Shown here in pieces: positions 7,664-16,957 of a DNA stretch of 49,791 nt. This DNA comes from UBA993 sp964389365. Lineage in GTDB: Bacteria > Bacillota > Dethiobacteria > DTU022. A program made the translations under genes and the position numbers. The stretch lies in contig CAYMDO010000015.1 in assembly GCA_964389365.1 (NCBI GenBank), positions 1-49,791 of the forward strand. Reading direction: 5' to 3'. The stretch's first letter is position 1, and every line of letters begins with the position of its first letter. A model generated the notes under the pieces. That model searched no databases, had not been told where the DNA came from, and saw nothing but the letters and a program-made list of their open reading frames with translations.

Positions 7664-9673
7664 ATGAAAAAATTGTATAAGACAGCTTGCCCGCTCGATT
7701 GCTGGGACCAGTGCGCTTTGCTGGCGGAAGTGGATGAGGGGCGCATTATTTCTTTAAAAGCGCACCCCGAGCAACCGGTTACCGGCGGTTTTATCTGTGC
7801 CAAAGGAAATAAGCACCTGTCCAGGCTTAATCACCCCTCGCGCTTGCTCTACCCCCTGTTGAAACGAGACGGCAGGTTTAGTCGCATCAGCTGGACAGAA
7901 GCGGCAACCTTAGTGACAGAAAAGATTGCAGCAACCGTGGCGGCGCATGGGCCGCTGGCGCTGCTGCATTTTTATGATGGAGGTTACGGAGGGATGCTCA
8001 AAGATGTTGAGGGGCGTTTTTTCAGCGCCCTTGGCGGCTGTACCCTGCACCGGGGCAGTCTGTGCTGGGCAGCGGGCATTGCCGCTCAAAGGTATGATTT
8101 TGGCGTGGCTAAGGCCCACCCACACGGGGATTTAATTAACTCCAGGTTGATCTTAATCTGGGGCCGCAACCCGGCCGTTACACAGGTACACCTGCTGCCT
8201 TTTATAAAAGCGGCCCGGGCGGGTGGCACCAGGGTAGTGCTTATTGATCCGCTGGAGACAGCCACAGCCATGATTGCCGACCAGTATGTGAGGGTTAAAC
8301 CGGCTGCCGACGGCGCTCTGGCACTGGGGATGGCCAGGGTGATCATCGATCGAGGGCTGTATGACCGGGAATTTGTCGGGTTGCATAGCAGCGGTTTTGA
8401 GCAGTTTAAGGAGCTTTGCAGGCAGTTTAACTTAGAGCGGGTGTCCCTGATTAGCGGCCTACCGGCAGAAATGATAGAAAAACTGGCCATGGATTTTGCT
8501 ACCAGTAAACCGGCATCTATTTTGCCGGGGATCGGGCTGCAGCGCCACAGCAACGGGGGCAATACGGTGCGGGCGATTGACGCCCTTGCAGCGCTGACCG
8601 GAAATATCGGGGTGGCGGGTGGCGGTGTGAGTTACGTTAATTTCAGGGTGACCCGTCATATCGATCATGATTACTTTAGCGGGCTTGACCTGAAACCTAT
8701 CCGCCGCTATTACCCGAAACCGCAGCTGGCCAAAGCGCTGATTGGCCCTGCGGAGCCACCGGTTAAGTTTGTCTATATCAGCCGGGCAAATCCACTGACC
8801 CAGGTTGGCGACAGCAACATTCTGCGGCAGGCGCTTGCCGGCGTTCCTTTTGTTGTTACTGCTGAACATTTTATGACTGATACTGCAGCCGCTTCCGACC
8901 TGGTGCTGCCGGCTACTGCATTTTTGGAAACGGAAGATCTCTATTTTAACTCATTTAGTCATTCCTACCTGGTATACGGCGAAAAGTTGGCGGATCCGCC
9001 CGGCGAGTGCCGCCCGGAGTATGAATTTTTGGCGGAAGTGGCTTCAGGGCTTGGCCGGTCTGGCTTCCCGACCGGCATTAAAGCGGAGGACCTGTTAAAG
9101 CGGGCAATCAGGCCGCTGACAGAAGCTTACGGAATTACACTTCAGCAGATCAGGGAAGATGGGCCGCTGTTGCTGCCGGGCGGGGAAGATATCCCCTGGA
9201 GCGATGGCGCTTTTGATACGGATGACGGTAAGTTTAACTTTTATTCCAAACTGGCGGAAGAGGAAGGGGCAGGTGGTTTGCCGGTTTACCGGGAACCGCT
9301 GGAGCTTAGCGACCGTTCGCTTTGGAAGGCCGGTTATCGTTACTGGTTTGTGACCCCGCACATGAAAGAATCGATTCATTCCACCCACCTGCTGCCGGGT
9401 TCCGGGCTGGAGCCGAAAGCTTATGTCAGCCAGCAGTTGGCAGTGCAGGAAAGCTTAGCCGAAGGCGAATCAGTTGCAGTTTCGTCCATAAGGGGCCGGA
9501 TAGAGCTGAAGGTGGCAGTCAGCGATGCAGTGCCTCCCGGCACTGTGCTTGTTTTCCAGGGCTGGTGGGCGGATAGCGGGGCAGCGGTTAACAAGCTGAC
9601 CCCAGACCGAATAACAGATTATGGTAACCAGGCCGCCTATTACGACTGCCTCTGCCGGGTGGAGAAGATTTAA
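7664..9673 (+). CDS. Molybdopterin (bis-MGD) oxidoreductase, substrate unknown
   Basis: A 669-residue member of the DMSO reductase/formate dehydrogenase superfamily. The N-terminus has a 4Fe-4S motif, Cys9, Cys13, Cys17 and Cys45 (ACPLDCWDQC then GFICAKG). Aligning TLHRGSLCWAAG with the NapA-type loop makes Cys134 the candidate Mo ligand. The C-terminal molydopterin dinucleotide-binding domain includes GMAR/EG-rich loops and ends with GNQAAYYDCLCRV. There is no Tat or Sec signal, so it is probably cytoplasmic. No iron-sulfur or membrane partner subunit sits beside it, so electron flow is unclear. ATG 7664 follows AGAGAG. The substrate cannot be assigned from sequence alone. Confidence 0.8.
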   Translation: MKKLYKTACPLDCWDQCALLAEVDEGRIISLKAHPEQPVTGGFICAKGNKHLSRLNHPSRLLYPLLKRDGRFSRISWTEAATLVTEKIAATVAAHGPLALLHFYDGGYGGMLKDVEGRFFSALGGCTLHRGSLCWAAGIAAQRYDFGVAKAHPHGDLINSRLILIWGRNPAVTQVHLLPFIKAARAGGTRVVLIDPLETATAMIADQYVRVKPAADGALALGMARVIIDRGLYDREFVGLHSSGFEQFKELCRQFNLERVSLISGLPAEMIEKLAMDFATSKPASILPGIGLQRHSNGGNTVRAIDALAALTGNIGVAGGGVSYVNFRVTRHIDHDYFSGLDLKPIRRYYPKPQLAKALIGPAEPPVKFVYISRANPLTQVGDSNILRQALAGVPFVVTAEHFMTDTAAASDLVLPATAFLETEDLYFNSFSHSYLVYGEKLADPPGECRPEYEFLAEVASGLGRSGFPTGIKAEDLLKRAIRPLTEAYGITLQQIREDGPLLLPGGEDIPWSDGAFDTDDGKFNFYSKLAEEEGAGGLPVYREPLELSDRSLWKAGYRYWFVTPHMKESIHSTHLLPGSGLEPKAYVSQQLAVQESLAEGESVAVSSIRGRIELKVAVSDAVPPGTVLVFQGWWADSGAAVNKLTPDRITDYGNQAAYYDCLCRVEKI

Positions 9674-9736
9674 ACAAGCTATCTTTGGTGCGCCGACGCA
9701 GCGTGCGGATAGATCATCATGGATATAATGAAACTG

Positions 9737-11470
9737 CTAAAGGGCTTCTGCTGTTTGCAAAGCCTTTTTCATATATTGATCCTTGCAAAGCGAGCGCTGC
9801 AGCTTGCCGGAACTCGTTTTTGGCATTGTTCCCGGTTTGATCAGGGCGATATCCTTAGGCGGGACGCCGCAGACACTTAAAGTCCGGTAGCGGATGTTTT
9901 TGCGAATCTCTTCAAGGTTGCCGCCTTTAACTTCAGCCACTACCACAACCGCTTCTTTACCTTTGCTGCCGTCTATGCCAAAGGCAATCACGTTGCCGGG
10001 GCGCACTCCTTCAACTGCGCCGGCAGCCCGTTCGATATCTTCCGGGTAAATGTTGCGCCCGGCGATGATGATCACGTCCTTGATGCGACCGCAGATTACC
10101 AGCTCGGGCTTGCTGCCGCCGGGAGGGGTAACAAAGTAGCCGAGATCGCCCGTGCGCAGCCAGCCATCCTTGAGCAGGGCTGCTGTTAAATCGGGTCTCT
10201 TGTAGTAGCCGGTGGTGAGTGAAGTTCCGGCAATATGCAGTTCGCCAACTTTCCGTTCAGCGAGTTCGGCGCCCGTCTGCGGGTCGCAGATGCGCATCTT
10301 GAGGCCCGGCAGTGGGCAGCCGAGAAGGGGCAGGCGGCGGGCTGGTTCCATATCGGATTCGACCGGGCAAGCCACTTTTTCTGCTTCCAGGGTTTCGCGG
10401 TTCACCGTATCGCAGAGCATCCCGCGCATCACCGGCGGAAAAGTGCCGCCTATTGAGACTTCTGCCATACCGAAGGCGCAGAATTCAGCGCCGGGGCGGA
10501 AGCCGTGCGGTCGTGCGGCGGAAATGAATTTTTCCACGGCATCAGGGTCGATCGGTTCGGCGCCGTTTAAGGCCATGCGCATCTGTTTTAAGTCAAGCAC
10601 TTCGCTGTTGTCGGTCATTCGGCGCAGGGCACGGGTTGCCAGCACATAGGAGAAGTTTGGCCCGGCTGTAATTGTGCCCCGGTAATCGCTGATCCACCTC
10701 ATCCAGTCGCCAGGGACGTTGAGAAAATCCTGCGGGGCGGCGAGCACCAGGTTGCAGCCTTTTGACATGCTGGTGGTCAGGACACCGATCAGGCCCATAT
10801 CGTGGTAAAGCGGCAGCCATGAAACCAGCAGGTCATGTTCGGTGTCAAGCCCGACTGCCTGGTCCATGGCATCAATATTGGCGCATATGGATCGGTGCGG
10901 CAGCATTACACCTTTGGGAACAGCAGTGCTGCCCGAAGTAAACTGCATGATCGCCAAACGATTGGGATCGTCGGGCACTGCCGTATAGTCGGCAGCCGAA
11001 AAACCGGCTTTGGAAGGGTTTAGCTGGTCAAAGTAATATACCGGGGGGTCGCCGGCTTCGCTTTCATAAAAGGTAGAGAGGTTTGGATCGAGCAGGAGCA
11101 TTTTGGCATCGCTGTAGCGAATGCTGGCGCGGGCCTGGGTTGTGAACTCGGCAATCGAGCCCATGCGCATCGGAATTGGCAGCACAATCACACAGCCCCC
11201 GGCAAGCCAGATAGCCTGCAGTGCGGTAACCAGATGACGGCTGGTCAGGCCCAGTAAGGCTATGTGATCGCCCGGTTTCAGGCCTTTATGCTGGAGTGCG
11301 GCGGCTATCGCGGCGGCATCGTTGTGCATGGTGCTCCAGGGAACGGTATATTTTCCGCTGTTGCCGGCTGCCGAGCCGACAAAGGTGATGCATTTACTGC
11401 CAGCGGCCGCCCGGCGTATGCGTGGCAGGAGGCTTGCGGTTGTGGTCGAGACGGTTTGTTTTTCTGACAT
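9737..11470 (-). CDS. Fatty acyl-AMP ligase-like adenylate-forming enzyme
   Basis: ANL-superfamily enzyme of 577 residues. The P-loop is FTSGSTAVPKGVML (about 173-186); SWLPLYHDMGLIG is the hallmark of the fatty acyl-AMP ligase (FAAL) branch; GWLRTGDLGYF precedes the hinge; and PKTSSGKLQRS near the C-terminus holds the catalytic lysine. FAALs activate fatty acids as acyl-AMP, usually for loading on an acyl carrier protein. No polyketide, nonribosomal peptide or ACP gene is nearby, so its partner is unknown; a CoA-ligase role is possible. Ends with TAG. It faces the oxidoreductase gene convergently across 63 bases. Confidence 0.82.
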   Translation of the reverse strand: MSEKQTVSTTTASLLPRIRRAAAGSKCITFVGSAAGNSGKYTVPWSTMHNDAAAIAAALQHKGLKPGDHIALLGLTSRHLVTALQAIWLAGGCVIVLPIPMRMGSIAEFTTQARASIRYSDAKMLLLDPNLSTFYESEAGDPPVYYFDQLNPSKAGFSAADYTAVPDDPNRLAIMQFTSGSTAVPKGVMLPHRSICANIDAMDQAVGLDTEHDLLVSWLPLYHDMGLIGVLTTSMSKGCNLVLAAPQDFLNVPGDWMRWISDYRGTITAGPNFSYVLATRALRRMTDNSEVLDLKQMRMALNGAEPIDPDAVEKFISAARPHGFRPGAEFCAFGMAEVSIGGTFPPVMRGMLCDTVNRETLEAEKVACPVESDMEPARRLPLLGCPLPGLKMRICDPQTGAELAERKVGELHIAGTSLTTGYYKRPDLTAALLKDGWLRTGDLGYFVTPPGGSKPELVICGRIKDVIIIAGRNIYPEDIERAAGAVEGVRPGNVIAFGIDGSKGKEAVVVVAEVKGGNLEEIRKNIRYRTLSVCGVPPKDIALIKPGTMPKTSSGKLQRSLCKDQYMKKALQTAEAL

Positions 11471-11648
11471 TGGTATTCCTTTCTGCTTTTATCTGCCTGG
11501 ATTTCGATGACTAGTACAAATTGTATTTACACTAACTTTGCTATTGTAGCCGATAGCCGGTCAGATTTCAATAAGAAAAAGAAATAAGAGGCGAATTATG
11601 TGCCCTTTTATTTCAGTCTACGAGCATAAAATGAAACAAAGCCCGCGG

Positions 11649-12377
11649 TTACATTTTATCCGGCGCCTCGTATGTGGTGCCGAATGTTTCAACGGTGATC
11701 TTCTTGATCCGCTGCTCTTCAAGAGGCCTGTCATTTTGATCGCGCTTAACGCTAACGATCTGGTCAACCGTTTCCAATCCCTCGGTAACCCGGCCAAAAG
11801 CAGCATATTGACCGTCGAGGTGGGGGGCGTCATCGACCATGATAAAGAACTGGGATCCGGCTGAATCGGCATGGCGTGAGCGGGCCATCGAGATCACGCC
11901 GCGCTGGTGCACAATCGGGTTATTGTGGTTGTTATCGGCAAACTCGCCTTTTATGCTATAACCGGGGCCGCCGCTTCCCTGCCCTTCAGGGCAGCCGCCC
12001 TGGATCATAAAACCGGGGATGACGCGGTGAAAGGTTAAGCCGTCGTAAAAGCCGCCGGATGCAAGCGCGATAAAATTGCGCACCGTATTGGGGGCACTTA
12101 CCGGATCCAACTCGACCCTGATTAGGCTGCCGTCTTCCATTTCAATGGTTGCTACCGGCTTGGTCACATTCATGTAGTTTTCTCCTTCGTTAATGTTTTG
12201 TTCATCACCTTTATGCCTGGTTGCTGAAAAATAATAAATAGCTGTAGCTGTCAGGACCAGCAGGATCAACAGAAGCAAGATGATCAATGTCCGTTTTTTG
12301 GCAATAGATACATCTTGTTGTTTTTGTTGCTGCAGCTGATGCATTTTAGTGTTCCTGCCACTTTTTTTCTTGGCCAC
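11649..12377 (-). CDS. Membrane-anchored cyclophilin-type peptidylprolyl isomerase
   Basis: Cis-trans prolyl isomerase. After a basic, Gln-rich N-terminus (residues 1-28), a single transmembrane helix (about 29-50) leads to an extracytoplasmic cyclophilin domain. Core motifs are FHRVIPGFMIQGG, with catalytic Arg, and SAGSQFFIMVDDAPHLDG, followed by AFGRVTEG. This architecture, a signal anchor plus cyclophilin domain, suggests a surface foldase. It is divergent from the glycyl radical enzyme operon; the 266 bases between start codons hold no other gene. Ends with TAA. Confidence 0.88.
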   Translation of the reverse strand: MAKKKSGRNTKMHQLQQQKQQDVSIAKKRTLIILLLLILLVLTATAIYYFSATRHKGDEQNINEGENYMNVTKPVATIEMEDGSLIRVELDPVSAPNTVRNFIALASGGFYDGLTFHRVIPGFMIQGGCPEGQGSGGPGYSIKGEFADNNHNNPIVHQRGVISMARSRHADSAGSQFFIMVDDAPHLDGQYAAFGRVTEGLETVDQIVSVKRDQNDRPLEEQRIKKITVETFGTTYEAPDKM

Positions 12378-12643
12378 TATTTAACCCCCACCGGCAATAG
12401 TTTGGTTTTGTACATATTCGCATTATAGAGGCTGTTGGCGCCATTTTCAACCGCCGGTTCAATAAACTCATCCTCACTCTAAAAGCCGGAAGGTAACGGT
12501 TTAATGTTGGAGGCGCTGTTATTAAACCATTGCTTCATATACCCGGCAGGCAGAACCAATAATGCTACCTTCAGTAATGTGGGAAGTGTATAATAGGATC
12601 AACCTTGGTTATTATGAAATTGCTGCTGATGGGAGTGATCGCT

Positions 12644-15130
12644 GTGGTACAGGTCAAGGAGCCTTACAATCTTTCCCCGCGCATCAGGTGGCTTTATGAT
12701 TATTATTTTAAAGGAACGGAACGAAACTGGAACAACGAATACCTGGCCTTTAGCACCGGGGCGAAAGATGACTGGCTTTTCGAAGAGATGAATTTTTACA
12801 TTGTGCCGGAGGTTTACTCTTTTTTCAATACTTTCACAAAGACCTTTAACCAGAATGCAGTTACATTTGATCTGCCCCCTGATTTTTATAAGAGAGGGTT
12901 GGCTGAGCGCAAGGCCTACTTTACCCGTAAGGTAATGGTCGAGAATGTGCCGGCGGAGATTCTGCCAGGTGACCTGCTGGCCGGCAGCCGCTTCAATGTA
13001 ATCTGCTCTAAATGCTGGACTGCTGCCGAAAGGAAAAAACATCATAAGCTGGTGCTGGGCAAGGGTGCCTTACGCGACCGGCTTTTTTCTTTTAAAGATA
13101 AGGGATTCGGCAACTGCGGGCCGACATCAGGACACTTAATTGCCGATTACCCGCGGGTTTTAAGGATGGGCTTTAAAGGGCTTCACCGATATTTCGTTGA
13201 GCTTTACGAAAATTTAAGCGCTGCAGAAAAAAGCGGACAGAAAGGATCCAACCTGAGGGCGATGATTGACTCCTGCCTGATGCCGCGCGATCTGGCAGTG
13301 GTTTACTGCGGCGAGTGCCGAGCTTTGGCAGAGAGGGAAAATGATGAGGAGAGAAAAGCAGAGCTATTGCAGATGGCTGATAATTTGCGGATGGTGCCCT
13401 GGGAGCCGGCTGCGAATTTCTGGCAGGCGGTACAGTCGCTCTGGCTGACCCATATGCTTGTGATGGCTGATGAAAATTACCCGGGGCCCGGTGTATCATT
13501 TGGCCGGCTCGACCAGTACCTTTTGCCTTATTGGCAGCGGTCGATGGCCGAGGGGATGGAAATTGAGTTCGGCAAAGAAATTTTAAAGTGTTTCTGGATC
13601 CACTGTAACACCGCTTACGATGCAATGATCCGCACTGGCTGCAACCAGGGCATTACTGCCGGTTACGGCCAGCTGTTTAATTTGTCGGGAATGGGTAAAG
13701 GGGGAGTCGACCTGACCAACGAGCTGACTTTTGTGCTGCTCGAGGTGATCGATGAGATGAGCCCGATACTGGAGCCGAAACCGAACGTGCGCCTGCACCG
13801 CAATTCGCCTGATGAACTGTTGGACAAAGTGGTTGAGATGATTGCCCACAGCCAGGGGGCACCATTTTTACTTAATTTTGACGAGCGCTCTATGGCCGGT
13901 TTACTGCGCCAGGCTGAGAAAGCCGGCTGCCGGGAGTTAATCAACGAAGAAAATGTGCACGACTACGGGGCCGTCGGCTGCCTGGAAAATACTATGTGCG
14001 GTAATGACCGCTCATCCACCGTAGACTGCAACTTAAACCTCTACAAGGCGGTGGAGTTGGCCCTCGGCGGCGGCCATGAGCTGCAGGTTTACACAGACAG
14101 CGTCTGGGGCAAGCCTTACAAGCCGGCGATTGACGCGCCCCGGACCGGCGATCCGGCAGAATTTACGGATTTTGAGCAGTTTTACAAGGCTTTTGCCGGG
14201 CAGGTTGCCTATCTCGTAAAAAAAATAGTTCTGCTCTATGACGAAATGGATGCGGTAAGGGCCGATTTTTCACCCACCCCTTATCTTTCTGCACTGGTAC
14301 GGGGCTGCGCCGAACAGGGTCTGGATATTACCCAGGGAGGAGCCGAATTGAAGTTTGTAACCATCGAGGCGGTTACCTTTGCCACGACAGTTGACTCGCT
14401 GCTGGCGGTTAAGTACCTGGTATTTGACCAGCAGCTGTGCACCATGGAGGAACTGATCAGGGCGCTGAAAGCCAACTGGGAAGGGTTTGAGAAGCTGCAG
14501 GCAGTGGCCATAAACAGGGCACCAAAGTACGGGCGCGATGACCGGGAAGCTGATCAGCTGGCCCTGCGGGTTATGGACAGCTGGTCTGAGGAGACCTGGC
14601 GTTACAAGACCAGGTCGACCGGGGCCCGGTTTAGGCCGGGCATGCTCAGCTGGAACTACTGGATTTTATCAGGCTATATTTTGCCGGCCAGTCCTGATGG
14701 CCGTAAAAAAGGGCAGTTTTTATCCAATGCCATCTGTCCGGTCAACGGGGCTGATATTAAAGGGCCGACAGCCAATGCCAACTCGGTAGGCAAGGCGCTG
14801 GGCGGTCACACCGAAAAAGGCGACTATCTAACTTACCTGAACAACCTGCCCAACGGGGCATCGCACACTATTACCCTGAACCCGGCGCTGGTTAAGAGCC
14901 CGGAACATAAGGAGAAGCTGAAAGCTTTCCTGAGGGGCTACATCGAAAATGGCGGAACAGCTTTACAGATCAACATTATTGATGCAGATCTGCTGCGCGA
15001 TGCACAGGCGCATCCTGAAAATTACCGCAACCTGCTGGTGAGAGTTACCGGTTATAATGCCTACTTTGCTTCAATCGGCCGGGAGCTTCAGGATGAAATC
15101 ATCGCCAGGGAAAGCCATAAATGTTTTTAG
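12644..15130 (+). CDS. Glycyl radical enzyme, substrate unassigned
   Basis: An 828-residue member of the pyruvate formate-lyase-like superfamily. The thiyl cysteine is Cys446 in VGCLENTMCGND with Glu448 two residues on: the GCxE pattern of eliminase/decarboxylase types (choline lyase, glycerol dehydratase, arylacetate decarboxylases), not the CC of pyruvate formate-lyase. The glycyl radical residue is Gly803 in RVTGYNAYF. The frame is open to TTG 12605, but GTG 12644 has GGGAG eight bases upstream and avoids an unrelated leader. The stop TAG overlaps the activase start. Cysteine-rich patches (NVICSKC, YCGEC) are unusual. I could not match it to a known substrate class. Confidence 0.88.
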   Translation: MVQVKEPYNLSPRIRWLYDYYFKGTERNWNNEYLAFSTGAKDDWLFEEMNFYIVPEVYSFFNTFTKTFNQNAVTFDLPPDFYKRGLAERKAYFTRKVMVENVPAEILPGDLLAGSRFNVICSKCWTAAERKKHHKLVLGKGALRDRLFSFKDKGFGNCGPTSGHLIADYPRVLRMGFKGLHRYFVELYENLSAAEKSGQKGSNLRAMIDSCLMPRDLAVVYCGECRALAERENDEERKAELLQMADNLRMVPWEPAANFWQAVQSLWLTHMLVMADENYPGPGVSFGRLDQYLLPYWQRSMAEGMEIEFGKEILKCFWIHCNTAYDAMIRTGCNQGITAGYGQLFNLSGMGKGGVDLTNELTFVLLEVIDEMSPILEPKPNVRLHRNSPDELLDKVVEMIAHSQGAPFLLNFDERSMAGLLRQAEKAGCRELINEENVHDYGAVGCLENTMCGNDRSSTVDCNLNLYKAVELALGGGHELQVYTDSVWGKPYKPAIDAPRTGDPAEFTDFEQFYKAFAGQVAYLVKKIVLLYDEMDAVRADFSPTPYLSALVRGCAEQGLDITQGGAELKFVTIEAVTFATTVDSLLAVKYLVFDQQLCTMEELIRALKANWEGFEKLQAVAINRAPKYGRDDREADQLALRVMDSWSEETWRYKTRSTGARFRPGMLSWNYWILSGYILPASPDGRKKGQFLSNAICPVNGADIKGPTANANSVGKALGGHTEKGDYLTYLNNLPNGASHTITLNPALVKSPEHKEKLKAFLRGYIENGGTALQINIIDADLLRDAQAHPENYRNLLVRVTGYNAYFASIGRELQDEIIARESHKCF

Positions 15131-16125
15131 AGGGTAAAGATCGTCCGGTAACGGTGCTTGATATCCAGAGGATGTCAACCGAGGACGGGCCGGGTTTGCG
15201 GACCACTCTCTTCATGAAGGGCTGCAACCTGCGCTGTGACTGGTGCCATAACCCTGAGAGCATCGACCCGCGGCCGCTTATCCAGTGGAACAGCCACCGC
15301 TGTATCGGTTGCAGTTCCTGTCGCGAGGTTTGTACAAGCGGCGCCCTGACTTACATGCAGGCAGAGGACAGGATTAAAATTAATGGCAGCAGCTGTATCT
15401 TATGCCGGGCCTGTGTGGAGCGCTGCCCCTCGGGGGCCCTGCACCTGAAAGGTGAGCAGTGGGAGAGGGGGGAGCTGCTGCAAGAGTTGTTAAAAGACAG
15501 GGCCTATTTCGGCGGCGAAGGCGGGATCACCCTCTCCGGCGGGGAGCCGCTGCTGCAGGCGGAAGCCACAACCTGGCTGCTGCAGAACGTCAGACGGGAA
15601 GGCTTAAAAACAGCGCTCGATACCGCCGGGCTGCTGCAATCCGGAACCCTGCTTGCAGCCCTTGAGCATACCGATCTGCTGCTCTACGATCTTAAAATAT
15701 TTGACAGCGAACTTCACCGTAAATATACAGGCAGGGGCAACGAGCAGATATTGGCCAACCTGGTTGCCGCCTTGGCGGAGGCCGGGCAGAACGGTACGAA
15801 ATTTTGGATTAGGACCCCGCTGGTACCGGGTATAACGGATCGGTCGGAGAATATAGCCGGCCTGGCCCGTTGGCTTGGCAACCACGGCAATAATTTCATC
15901 GAGCGATGGGAGCTGTGCGCTTTTAATAACCTTTGCGAGAATAAGTACCTGATGCTCGATCGTGAATGGCCGTACCGGGGGGTGAAGCTGCCGGGCAGGG
16001 TTGAACTTGACTGGCTGGTAGAGATTGCCCGCGCTAACTTGGGCAATTGCGGGATATTAATCCAGTGGACCGGTTCGGCGGCGTTGGAAAAGGATCAGGA
16101 AGGCGGTGAAACAGGTGATCAGTGA
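15121..16125 (+). CDS. Glycyl radical enzyme activase (radical SAM)
   Basis: Generates the glycyl radical on the upstream enzyme using S-adenosylmethionine. The radical SAM motif is Cys35, Cys39 and Cys42 (KGCNLRCDWCHNPES). An inserted ferredoxin-like domain carries two further clusters, Cys61/64/67/71 and Cys92/95/98/102, as in activases of glycerol dehydratase or choline lyase type; the pyruvate formate-lyase activase lacks this insert. GGITLSGGEPLLQ follows. The start ATG overlaps the last codons of the enzyme gene by 10 bases, showing tight coupling. It overlaps the next gene at its 3' end. Confidence 0.93.
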   Translation: MFLEGKDRPVTVLDIQRMSTEDGPGLRTTLFMKGCNLRCDWCHNPESIDPRPLIQWNSHRCIGCSSCREVCTSGALTYMQAEDRIKINGSSCILCRACVERCPSGALHLKGEQWERGELLQELLKDRAYFGGEGGITLSGGEPLLQAEATTWLLQNVRREGLKTALDTAGLLQSGTLLAALEHTDLLLYDLKIFDSELHRKYTGRGNEQILANLVAALAEAGQNGTKFWIRTPLVPGITDRSENIAGLARWLGNHGNNFIERWELCAFNNLCENKYLMLDREWPYRGVKLPGRVELDWLVEIARANLGNCGILIQWTGSAALEKDQEGGETGDQ

Positions 16126-16939
16126 TGAAGAAAGGGCGTTAATGTGCTCAGACAGTAAGATTGGCCTGCTGGCGACTATAGACGACGAAGGTTCTCCGCA
16201 TATTACCTTTATTTCTTCGATTCAGCCGCACGGCAGCGGCCAGCTGACTGCGGGCCAGTTTTGTAGCGGGCTCAGTAAGCGCTTTTTTCGGGAACGCCCA
16301 AAGGTGGGTTTTCTGATCTTTTCGCCGCGGATGGATATCTGGCGCGGCCGGGCAGTCTTCGATAAAACGCTGACAAGCGGGCCCGAATATGAGGCTTACA
16401 ATAAGAAGCCGATGTTTCGTTACAACTCCTATTTCGGGTTTGGGGCGATCCACTATTTTGACCTGGTTTCCATAACAGAACGCGAAAAGCTGACTTTTGG
16501 GCAGATCATCAGCGGGGCTGTTAAAACCAGGCTGCTGCGGCCCTTTTATGCTGCAGGGGCCAGGGGGGCGCTTAACGATATCAGCAGGTCCATGTTCAGC
16601 CAGATTGACGGGCTGAAGTTCATCTCCTACGTCGACCGAGACGGTTACCCGGTGTTGATCCCGGCAATACAGGCGGCCAATGCCGGCCGGGACAGGATTT
16701 TATTTTCGCTCAACCCTTACGGCAGGGAACTGGCCGAGATTCCCGACCAGTCTGGTGTGGCGGTGCTTTTTGTGAACCTGAAGATGGAGTCGGTGTTAAT
16801 CAAGGGCTGCTACGCGATGGGAGGGGGCCTCACAGCCCATGCCCTGGTAGAGATCAGCCGCGTCTACAACTCGATGCCGCCCCAACCCGGCTACATCTAC
16901 CCGCGTGAAAACCGCCACCCTAAGATAACAAATTTTTAG
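16115..16939 (+). CDS. Flavin split-barrel (PPOX-like) protein, two half-domains
   Basis: The N-terminal region (GLLATIDDEGSPHITFISSI) is the first strand pair of an FMN-binding split barrel of the pyridoxamine-phosphate-oxidase-like superfamily. A second similar segment near residue 180 (FISYVDRDGYPVLIPAI) suggests a duplicated or two-domain barrel. Substrate and cofactor cannot be read from the sequence; relatives bind FMN, F420 or heme. GTG 16115 has AGGAAGG at good spacing; GTG 16106 is possible. It overlaps the activase and precedes the caspase-like gene, so it is part of this operon. Ends with TAG. Confidence 0.65.
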   Translation: MISDEERALMCSDSKIGLLATIDDEGSPHITFISSIQPHGSGQLTAGQFCSGLSKRFFRERPKVGFLIFSPRMDIWRGRAVFDKTLTSGPEYEAYNKKPMFRYNSYFGFGAIHYFDLVSITEREKLTFGQIISGAVKTRLLRPFYAAGARGALNDISRSMFSQIDGLKFISYVDRDGYPVLIPAIQAANAGRDRILFSLNPYGRELAEIPDQSGVAVLFVNLKMESVLIKGCYAMGGGLTAHALVEISRVYNSMPPQPGYIYPRENRHPKITNF

Positions 16940-16957
16940 CAGGGAAAATTATGAAAG

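Noticed and set aside
12644..15130. GRE as a choline trimethylamine-lyase (CutC) feeding methylamine use
   Set aside because: It would fit the pyl theme well, but the thiyl loop is GCLEN rather than the GCVEP expected, and the C-terminal loop differs. No microcompartment genes are present.
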